Source: an uncultured beta proteobacterium (GTDB lineage: Bacteria; Pseudomonadota; Gammaproteobacteria; Burkholderiales; Rhodocyclaceae). Taken from it: DNA of 6,050 nucleotides. Position 1 is the first letter of the stretch. Each line of letters begins with the position of its first letter. The stretch is from NCBI GenBank assembly GCA_903910495.1, contig CAIVZW010000112.1, forward strand, positions 1 through 6,050. The letters are read 5' to 3'. The notes beneath the pieces were generated by a model. That model was not told where the DNA came from. It ran no database searches and saw only the letters and a list, made by a program, of their open reading frames with translations. Of the stretch, positions 1 to 4,793 are shown piece after piece. A program made the position numbers and the translations under genes.

Positions 1-594
1 CGTTCCCACGAGCAGGACGCAAAACAGCGAGTTGATCGAATCCACTTTCCTGGAAATCATCCGGGTGAGGATCTGGTATGAGGAGTAACACAAGGCGAGG
101 CCAAGCGGCAGCAATGCGGCCGGAGTGAACAGGCCACCGCCCGGCCGGACGATGATCAGGACTCCGGAGAATCCGAGCAGAACGGCGGCCCAGCCCAGCG
201 GGCCGACTTTTTCACCGAGAAAAATCACCGCCAGCAGCGTCAGCAGGACGGGATGAATGAAACCGATGGCCTGCGCCTCGGCAATCGGCATCGCTCTGAC
301 GGCGAGTACGACGAAGACGGTGCCTGCGGTGAGCAGCACTCCGCGCAGCAGTTGCATGCCGGGAAAATCGGTACGCAACATGCGGCGCCCACGACTGGGC
401 AGGAAGACCATCAGCAAGAGCATGAGTGGCACCGCATAGCGCGCCCAGACGATCATCGTCACCGGGTAGTCGCGAGCCTGATACTTGGATAGCGAATCGA
501 CAACGGCATAGCCGATGGTCGCCAGAACCGCCATCACGATACCGCGCCCGTGCGTCGAGTGCGGGGTTGACCCCTGCGCCTGGTTTGAATTCAT
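1..594 (-). CDS. EamA/DMT-family transporter, partial (C-terminus outside the window)
   Basis: Reading the minus strand from the ATG at 594 gives 198 codons without a stop, reaching the left edge. The product is strongly hydrophobic, with likely membrane segments at about residues 18-37, 45-65, 82-100, 104-126, 132-149 and 158-176, and a seventh beginning near 188. The stretch from about 104 to 150 (MPIAEAQAIGFIHPVLLTLL, then FLGEKVGPLGWAAVLLGFSG and VLIIVRPG) is the typical end of a first EamA repeat; a second repeat begins near 158. Known family members are inner-membrane drug/metabolite exporters of about 280-300 residues with ten helices, so roughly a third is missing here. The substrate cannot be read from sequence. 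The start is well supported: an in-frame TGA lies 19 codons upstream with no other ATG between, and GGACGGAG sits just before the ATG, though very close to it. It is transcribed divergently from the hydrolase gene. Confidence 0.9.
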   Translation of the reverse strand, partial: MNSNQAQGSTPHSTHGRGIVMAVLATIGYAVVDSLSKYQARDYPVTMIVWARYAVPLMLLLMVFLPSRGRRMLRTDFPGMQLLRGVLLTAGTVFVVLAVRAMPIAEAQAIGFIHPVLLTLLAVIFLGEKVGPLGWAAVLLGFSGVLIIVRPGGGLFTPAALLPLGLALCYSSYQILTRMISRKVDSINSLFCVLLVGT

Positions 595-759
595 CGCTCC
601 GTCCGGTGACTCGCCCGGAACGCAGCGATGAGTCGATTCGGGATGTCAGGGCCTGCCAATAAAACAGGGAAATAGTGAAGAACTTTTGATGTCAGATGCA
701 TACTTGCTGTCAGATCAATAGACCCGATTCGTGGGTTGGCTGTAATTAACGCAGGGGCG

Positions 760-765
760 ATTATA
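760..765 (-). promoter_or_regulatory. Possible -10 element for the EamA transporter gene
   Basis: On the minus strand this reads TATAAT, a perfect -10 hexamer, about 165 bp upstream of the transporter start. No good -35 hexamer lies 16-18 bp upstream (the sequence there is GC-rich, around GGCGAG), and there is no TGn extension. The call rests on the hexamer alone and would imply a long 5' leader of roughly 160 nt. Confidence 0.25.
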
Positions 766-838
766 GTCGACAACTCCGCGTTCTCGCCTGCGCGGGAACA
801 ATGGAAACGAATAATTCGGCGGTTCCTTATGAACGTTC

Positions 839-847
839 TGCTATAAT
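839..847 (+). promoter_or_regulatory. Extended -10 promoter for the MBL hydrolase / GIY-YIG operon
   Basis: The sequence TGCTATAAT contains a perfect TATAAT at 842-847 preceded by the TGn extension, the arrangement that lets sigma-70 polymerase work without a strong -35. No good -35 is visible at the usual distance (around 819-826 the sequence is GCGGTTCC). Transcription would begin near 854, giving a leader of about 29 nt before the ATG at 883. The downstream leader is T-rich and then carries two tandem copies of TCAGGCG at 860-873. Confidence 0.6.
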
Positions 848-882
848 TTTTTCCTTTTTTCAGGCGTCAGGCGACACATTCC

Positions 883-1521
883 ATGGCCATAAAATATCAG
901 ATCATCCCGGTTACGCCATTCGATCAGAACTGCAGTCTCCTGTGGTGTGATGAAACCTTGCGTGCGGCGGTCGTCGATCCGGGTGGGGATGTTTCCCGCA
1001 TTCTGAGTGCGGTGAAAAAGAATAATGTCGTGTTGGAGAGAATACTGGTGACGCACGGGCATATCGACCACGCCGGTGCCGCTGCCGAGCTGGCCGTGAA
1101 GCTTTCATTGCCGATTGAAGGGCCACAGCGCGAGGATCAGTTCTTGATCGATGGCCTGCCTGAGCAAGGCAGGATGTACGGTTTCCCTGAGGTACGTGAA
1201 TTCACGCCTGATCGCTGGCTGGAACAGGGCGATAGCGTATGTTTTGGCCATGTCGAGATGGCTGTGCTGCACTGTCCGGGGCATACCCCCGGACACGTGG
1301 TTTTCTTCAATGCGCCCGGGCGGCTGGCTATCGTCGGTGACGTTCTGTTCAAGGGATCGATCGGTCGTACCGATTTTCCGAAGGGCGATTTTGATACGCT
1401 GATTTCGTCCATCCATGGCCGCCTCTGGCCGCTGGGTGACGATGTTGCCTTCATTTCCGGCCACGGGCCGATGTCGACCATCGGTGCCGAACGGCAGAGC
1501 AATCCTTTTTGTGGTGACTGA
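883..1521 (+). CDS. MBL-fold metallo-hydrolase, YcbL / glyoxalase II-like
   Basis: The 212-residue protein is a complete metallo-beta-lactamase-fold hydrolase. The first metal-binding motif is THGHIDHAG, with H58, H60, D62 and H63. Further ligands are H134 in CPGHTPGH, D153 in VGDVLF and H194 in SGHGP. The GSIGRTDFP segment at 158-166 is characteristic of the small YcbL group, which lacks the C-terminal helical domain of classical GloB; the length of about 210 residues fits this. Some family members hydrolyse S-lactoylglutathione (type II glyoxalase activity), but the natural substrate is often unknown, so I give a family call only. It should be cytosolic. The ATG at 883 has only a weak Shine-Dalgarno (AGGCG about 11 bp upstream) but opens directly on the conserved N-terminus IKYQIIPVTPFDQNC. 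Its 3' end overlaps the next gene. Confidence 0.92.
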   Translation: MAIKYQIIPVTPFDQNCSLLWCDETLRAAVVDPGGDVSRILSAVKKNNVVLERILVTHGHIDHAGAAAELAVKLSLPIEGPQREDQFLIDGLPEQGRMYGFPEVREFTPDRWLEQGDSVCFGHVEMAVLHCPGHTPGHVVFFNAPGRLAIVGDVLFKGSIGRTDFPKGDFDTLISSIHGRLWPLGDDVAFISGHGPMSTIGAERQSNPFCGD

Positions 1522-1891
1522 TCAGGATTCCGCCCGGCCGGATGGCCCGGCGAAAACCTACCAGTTGCTGATCGAGGTAGCGGAAGCGGTGCGTGTGTAT
1601 GTCGGTCGTCTGGGGCTGTGCGATTTTCCGGCCGGGCTCTATGTTTATACGGGGAGCGCGCGGCGTAATTTTGAGGCGAGAGTGAACCGCCATTTGTCCA
1701 GGACGAAAAAAATGCACTGGCACATCGATTATCTGCTTGCCGCCGCGGGGGTCACTGTGCGTGAAGTGCTAAGACATGGCGAAGCGGAATGTGTCGTCAA
1801 TCAGCGACTGGACGGCATGATTCCAGTACAGGGCTTCGGCGCAAGTGATTGCCGCGCGGGCTGCATCAGCCATTTGAAGCGGCTGGTCTGA
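1511..1891 (+). CDS. GIY-YIG nuclease-family protein (DUF123 / COG1833, Uri superfamily)
   Basis: The C-terminal part of this frame matches the DUF123/COG1833 pattern closely. VGRLGLCDFPAGLYVYTGSA carries the GIY-YIG equivalent (GLYVYTGSA, residues 42-50 from the GTG at 1511). It is followed by ARVNRHL with the conserved Arg (R57), WHIDYLL (70-76), an EC pair (93-94) and GFGASDC (108-114), then a final SHL. Members are small, about 110-140 residues; in archaea the domain can be fused to endonuclease III, suggesting DNA repair or DNA cleavage, but I know of no proven role for the bacterial stand-alone form. The start is uncertain: GTG at 1511 or 1514 gives 126 or 125 residues and best fits the family, overlapping the hydrolase stop by 11 or 8 bp. 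In-frame ATGs at 1415 and 1442 would add a tail unlike the family that lies inside the hydrolase gene. No strong ribosome site is visible, so translational coupling is likely. Confidence 0.82.
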   Translation: MVTDQDSARPDGPAKTYQLLIEVAEAVRVYVGRLGLCDFPAGLYVYTGSARRNFEARVNRHLSRTKKMHWHIDYLLAAAGVTVREVLRHGEAECVVNQRLDGMIPVQGFGASDCRAGCISHLKRLV

Positions 1892-1930
1892 GGTATATTA
1901 TTTTATTACGAGGGATCGTTCCGGGACGGA
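1892..1930. other. Short gap between convergent genes
   Basis: This 39-bp AT-rich then GC-rich stretch lies between the ends of the GIY-YIG gene and the HDOD gene. It has only a weak imperfect hairpin (GATCGT pairing with ACGGATC around a TCCGGG loop, with one bulge), partly inside the HDOD stop region. Neither strand shows a clear hairpin plus T-run, so no terminator is called. Confidence 0.4.
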
Positions 1931-3148
1931 TCAGTCGTGATGGTCGATGTTGATTCTGGCGGCCCAGTAAAAGGCAGCGACCTGTGCTTTGGCATGCACT
2001 TCCGGGCTGATTCCGTACTCGGAGAGGATTGCTTCTGCCTCTGCAAAATGACCTGATTCACCGTAAATGACCACAGAAAGAAGTCGTCCGAGCATCCCAT
2101 CCCGCTGCGGAGATTTCAGTGCTTCCAGCACTTCATCCTGTAGCGGAAGTTCCTTGAGGATCTCTTCCATCGAGGAATTGACCAGCACATCAAGCAATGA
2201 AAACAAGCCGGTCATGAAGGCATTGTCGCAATGTTCGCTCATGCCGGGTGACGGTTCGATGGCCTTGCACAGCAGTTCCAACTGACGGCCGCGTGCAGCA
2301 GCAAGCTGCATCAGCGGATTCGGGGCACTGCCGTCAGCCAGTCTGTTGGCATAAATCAGCAGTTGCAGCCAGCGCTGTAGCTGGCGGCGCCCAAGAATTG
2401 CGATAGCCTGCGAAAAATTGCTGATCTTGGTTCTTGCCCCAACCGCGACCGAGTTGACCAGGCGCAGCAGGTTGTACGAGAGCTTGGGTTCTTCGCGGAA
2501 AATTTCTTCAATCTGGTGCGTGTCGCTGTCCTGTATCACGAGGTTCAGGAGTTTGAGCAACTTCAGACGAGTGAGATCGGGTTCCTTGCTAAAAAGTGGT
2601 GTGCGTGCTGTCAGGAAGTGGCTGTCGCACCATTCAAATCCCTTGCTGATCAGCCAGTCAAACATCTCGAGAGTGCCGACACCCGCCGCGATCTTGTGCA
2701 ATCCGGCATCTCGAGCATAGGAAAGGTCAGCGACCGGGAAATCCTGGCGGGCATATGCCGCCTCGAAGCGGACATAATTGAACGCAGATAGTGGTGCCCG
2801 CTGAACAAGACTGGCGCTGTCGACGTGCAGGCCGATGCGATAACCCAGGGTACGAAGCTCCTTGCAGCGTCCCATGGCCTCGGCACTGTCAAGGCTTGAT
2901 GCCTGAAGCATGAAAACGATCTGGCTGGGATCAAAGGCATCAACAAACGCACTGTCTTCAAACCACGCCGGACGGGCGGGGGCAATCATGGGTAACAGGT
3001 TTGCCAGAGGCGCAGCGTCTGATTCGGAAAAACAACGGACAAAATCCTCGCTTCCGGTGGTCAGGATGCTGGCGGGCTGCCAGTCGATTGCAGCCCAGCT
3101 GCGGTCAGTCGCGAGAACAGGACGAAAGAAGAAATAAGGTGCTGGCAT
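1931..3148 (-). CDS. Degenerate EAL-like / HDOD-domain signalling protein
   Basis: The 405-residue protein has a clear HDOD domain at about residues 194-385: LSYNLLRLVNSVAVGARTKI, then SNFSQAIAILGRRQLQRWLQ, and later AFMTGLFSLLD followed by SMEEIL. The N-terminal half (about 1-190) lines up in layout with the EAL part of COG3434 (YuxH-type) proteins, ending in a segment like their QGYFF region (FEWCDSHFLTARTPLFSKEP). The catalytic signatures appear lost: I see no EAL, the DDFGTG position reads GLHVDSAS, and the EGVET position reads AGVGTLEMF. It is therefore unlikely to hydrolyse cyclic-di-GMP and may act as a binding or scaffold protein in a regulatory pathway. No membrane segment or signal peptide is evident. 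The ATG at 3148 is the only plausible start, since an in-frame TGA lies close upstream; there is no obvious Shine-Dalgarno. It is a single gene, convergent with the GIY-YIG gene. Confidence 0.88.
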   Translation of the reverse strand: MPAPYFFFRPVLATDRSWAAIDWQPASILTTGSEDFVRCFSESDAAPLANLLPMIAPARPAWFEDSAFVDAFDPSQIVFMLQASSLDSAEAMGRCKELRTLGYRIGLHVDSASLVQRAPLSAFNYVRFEAAYARQDFPVADLSYARDAGLHKIAAGVGTLEMFDWLISKGFEWCDSHFLTARTPLFSKEPDLTRLKLLKLLNLVIQDSDTHQIEEIFREEPKLSYNLLRLVNSVAVGARTKISNFSQAIAILGRRQLQRWLQLLIYANRLADGSAPNPLMQLAAARGRQLELLCKAIEPSPGMSEHCDNAFMTGLFSLLDVLVNSSMEEILKELPLQDEVLEALKSPQRDGMLGRLLSVVIYGESGHFAEAEAILSEYGISPEVHAKAQVAAFYWAARINIDHHD

Positions 3149-3176
3149 GTTGGTTGCGAATAATGTATCGATTCAA

Positions 3177-3206
3177 ACTATACGTCATTTTAACCCAGAT
3201 TAACAA
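3177..3206 (-). promoter_or_regulatory. Candidate sigma-70 promoter for the HDOD gene
   Basis: On the minus strand TTGTTA (3206-3201) and TATAGT (3182-3177) are separated by 18 bp, matching the -35 and -10 consensus at 4 of 6 and 5 of 6 positions. Transcription would start near 3170, giving a leader of about 22 nt before the ATG at 3148. The spacer contains the CCCAGATTA motif also found at the ends of the palindromic element at 4674-4792. Immediately upstream of the -35 are two copies of ATCACTGA (plus-strand reading). Confidence 0.4.
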
Positions 3207-3222
3207 TCACTGACATCACTGA
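3206..3222. repeat. Direct repeat ATCACTGA x2, possible regulator site
   Basis: The octamer ATCACTGA occurs at 3206-3213 and again at 3215-3222, a period of 9 bp. It abuts the putative -35 of the HDOD gene, a position where an activator or repressor could bind. Two exact octamers this close are suggestive but could be chance; I do not recognise the regulator. Confidence 0.35.
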
Positions 3223-3352
3223 TAGAACTGCAAATTCAGTCAGATTACGGTCATTCCGGGATTCGAGTTGACTCCATGGAATGGGCACTGCATGGCCGAC
3301 CTGATGATGACGGTTTATTCCATCAGCGGCGAATGGCGGAATATCCGTCTTT

Positions 3353-3380
3353 TTGTGAGATGTCAAAAAGAGCGTAAACT
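3353..3380 (+). promoter_or_regulatory. Weak candidate promoter for the aminotransferase gene
   Basis: TTGTGA (3353-3358) and TAAACT (3375-3380) are spaced 16 bp apart, each matching consensus at 4 of 6 positions. Transcription would start near 3387, about 54 nt before the ATG at 3441. It is the best pair I see in this gap but weak. Confidence 0.25.
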
Positions 3381-3440
3381 AGCCGGCCAAGCCGAAGATA
3401 ACGATGTCGTTGCCGGATCGAATTTCAGTGATTGACGCTC

Positions 3441-4673
3441 ATGACCATCCATACCCCCGATACAATCCCTGCCGCCCCTTTTTGTAAACGAAGCCCTCCG
3501 GATTTCAACACCCTGTTTTCAGAACGAGCGCGTGCGATCCAGAGTTCGGCCATTCGCGAGATTCTCAAGGTGACCGAACGTCCCGAAGTGATTTCCTTCG
3601 CCGGGGGTTTGCCCTCGGCGACGACCTTTCCCGTCGACAGGATGCGCGCCGCCTTCGAGCGGGTGCTTTCCACCAATGGCCGTGAAGCGCTGCAGTACAG
3701 CACCACAGAGGGCTACGCACCCCTGCGCGCGTGGGTTGCCGCGCATGTCGGTACGTCGCAGGCGCCTGTATCGGCCGATGAGGTGTTGATGGTTTCCGGC
3801 TCTCAACAGGGTCTGGATCTGCTGGCCAAGGTGCTGGTCGATCCGGGCGACACGGTGCTGGTGGAGACGCCGACCTACCTGGGTGCGCTGCAGGCATTCT
3901 CACTATTTGCCCCGAACTATGTGTCCATTGCCTCAGATGGGGATGGACTGCTGCCGGAGGCGCTGAGCGATGCCCTGCGCGGCGCAAAATTTCTCTACTG
4001 CCTGCCGAATTTCCAGAACCCGACCGGTCGACTGATGTCGGAAGAACGCCGCTATCGGCTTGCCGAACGTGCGCGAGAGCTTGATCTGCTGATTCTTGAA
4101 GACGATCCCTACGGCGCCCTGTCCTATGATGGGGAAACGCCGCCTTCGATACGTTCGCTGGCCCCGGAGCGCACCGTCTATATGGGCTCGTTCTCCAAAG
4201 TCCTGGCGCCGGGCTTGCGTCTGGGCTACGTGATTGCGCCGCCGGCCTTGCGCGCCAAACTGGTGCAGGCCAAACAGGCGACCGATCTGCATACGGCAAC
4301 GCTGTCGCAGATGGCGGTGTACGACGTGATCAAGGATGGTTTTCTCGCTACCCACATCCCGACGATCCGCAAACTCTACCGCGAACAATGTGCCGCCATG
4401 CTGGCGGCACTGGCGCATTTCATGCCGGAAGGTGTGCGCTGGAATACGCCGCGTGGCGGCATGTTCCTGTGGGCTGAACTGCCCAAGGGAATGGATGCCT
4501 CTGCCGTGCTGGCGAAAGCCGTTGAAAAGAACGTGGCCTTTGTTCCGGGCGCCCCATTCTATGCTGCCAACCCGGTCATCGAGTCACTGCGTCTGGCCTT
4601 CGTGACAGTACCGCCGCCACGGATCGAGCAGGGTGTCGAGTGTCTGGCCGGCGTGATTCGCGCCAGTCTTTAG
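3441..4673 (+). CDS. PLP-dependent aminotransferase, class I/II (LysN / KAT II / MocR-like)
   Basis: From the ATG at 3441 the protein has 410 residues, a full-length fold-type I aminotransferase. ISFAGGLPS near residue 51 and LQYSTTEGY near 84-92 are typical of the 2-aminoadipate/aromatic aminotransferase group related to MocR C-terminal domains. The phosphate-binding turn is GSQQGLDL (about 120-127). NPTG follows with the cofactor-contacting Asn at about 193, EDDPYG carries the pyridine-nitrogen Asp (about 221-222), and SFSKVLAPGLRLGY holds the Schiff-base lysine K253. Arg384 in SLRLAF is the expected carboxylate-binding residue. It would transfer an amino group between an amino acid and a 2-oxo acid in the cytosol; the exact substrate (2-aminoadipate, aromatic or branched-chain) cannot be decided here. 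There is no N-terminal GntR-type DNA-binding domain, so it is an enzyme, not a MocR regulator. An in-frame TTG at 3432 is a less likely start. It stands alone and is convergent with fadD. Confidence 0.92.
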   Translation: MTIHTPDTIPAAPFCKRSPPDFNTLFSERARAIQSSAIREILKVTERPEVISFAGGLPSATTFPVDRMRAAFERVLSTNGREALQYSTTEGYAPLRAWVAAHVGTSQAPVSADEVLMVSGSQQGLDLLAKVLVDPGDTVLVETPTYLGALQAFSLFAPNYVSIASDGDGLLPEALSDALRGAKFLYCLPNFQNPTGRLMSEERRYRLAERARELDLLILEDDPYGALSYDGETPPSIRSLAPERTVYMGSFSKVLAPGLRLGYVIAPPALRAKLVQAKQATDLHTATLSQMAVYDVIKDGFLATHIPTIRKLYREQCAAMLAALAHFMPEGVRWNTPRGGMFLWAELPKGMDASAVLAKAVEKNVAFVPGAPFYAANPVIESLRLAFVTVPPPRIEQGVECLAGVIRASL

Positions 4674-4792
4674 CCCAGATTATCCATAAGCCCAAAACCC
4701 GTTCGCCCTGAGCCTGTCGAAGGGCCGTTCATGGTTCGACAAGCTCACCACGAACGGATTTTCCCCAGATTTCGCGAAATGGACAATCTGGG
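4674..4792. repeat. Nested inverted-repeat element (REP/MITE-like) filling the convergent gap
   Basis: The gap between the aminotransferase and fadD is built of nested palindromes. Outer arms at 4674-4687 (CCCAGATTATCCAT) and 4779-4792 pair at 13 of 14 positions. Inner arms at 4694-4721 and 4735-4762 pair at 23 of 28 positions around a 13-nt spacer and carry the CGTTCGCCCTGAGCCTGTCG / TTCGACAAGCTCA pattern, which I recall as a frequent dispersed palindrome in many proteobacterial genomes. A third, perfect 8-bp inverted repeat (CCCAGATT at 4764-4771, AATCTGGG at 4785-4792) can form an alternative hairpin with the small palindrome TTCGCGAA in its loop. No coding capacity is seen. Copy number in the genome was not testable here. 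Confidence 0.8.
4694..4762. terminator. Likely bidirectional terminator hairpin
   Basis: The long inner stem of the palindromic element is flanked by A4 on its left (4694-4697) and T4 on its right (4759-4762). A transcript from either strand would therefore form a strong hairpin followed by a short U-run. Lying between convergent stop codons at 4673 and 4794, it is well placed to end both the aminotransferase and fadD transcripts. The U-runs are short and the stem has five mismatches, so efficiency is inferred, not shown. Confidence 0.45.
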
Positions 4793-4793
4793 T

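Larger units (their letters stand above)
595..882. other. Divergent intergenic region, EamA transporter / MBL hydrolase
   Basis: This 288-bp stretch separates two divergent genes and is more AT-rich than its neighbours. It holds a convincing rightward extended -10 promoter near 839-847 and a possible leftward -10 at 760-765. An 8-bp direct repeat, TGTCAGAT, occurs at 690-697 and 708-715, 18 bp apart, which could be a regulator site or chance. A 60-codon leftward frame starting with TTG at 773 ends at 591, but it has no recognisable family and is not called as a gene. Confidence 0.6.
3149..3440. other. Divergent intergenic region, HDOD gene / aminotransferase
   Basis: This stretch of about 290 bp lies between divergent genes. 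Next to the HDOD gene it is AT-rich and holds a candidate leftward promoter and a 9-bp-period direct repeat. Next to the aminotransferase it holds a weak candidate rightward promoter. A 33-codon rightward frame starts with ATG at 3276 inside TCCATGGA, but it has no ribosome site or recognisable content and is not called. No RNA gene is evident. Confidence 0.55.

Noticed and set aside
253..662. Overlapping plus-strand frames in the first 660 bases
   Set aside because: They lie antisense to the EamA transporter, whose hydrophobic repeats are clear on the minus strand; their own translations are low-complexity and charged.
1105..1502. Minus-strand frames of about 120 codons inside the hydrolase gene
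   Set aside because: They are shadows of the MBL-fold gene, which has all its metal ligands in the plus frame.
1905..1935. Possible terminator hairpin between the GIY-YIG and HDOD genes
   Set aside because: The stem is short with a bulge and there is no T-run on either strand in the right place.
3276..3377. A 33-codon plus-strand frame in the HDOD/aminotransferase gap
   Set aside because: It has no ribosome binding site, hydrophobic segment, repeat or recognisable motif, and it overlaps the candidate aminotransferase promoter.
3565..4299. A 244-codon open frame on the minus strand within the aminotransferase gene
   Set aside because: Its translation is rich in Arg, Pro and Ser with no family pattern, as expected for a shadow of a GC-rich gene, while the plus-strand aminotransferase is complete and has all its motifs.
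4674..4792. CRISPR array or insertion sequence remnant
   Set aside because: There are no regularly spaced direct repeats and no transposase sequence; the structure is a set of nested inverted repeats that fits a REP/MITE-like element or a terminator better.
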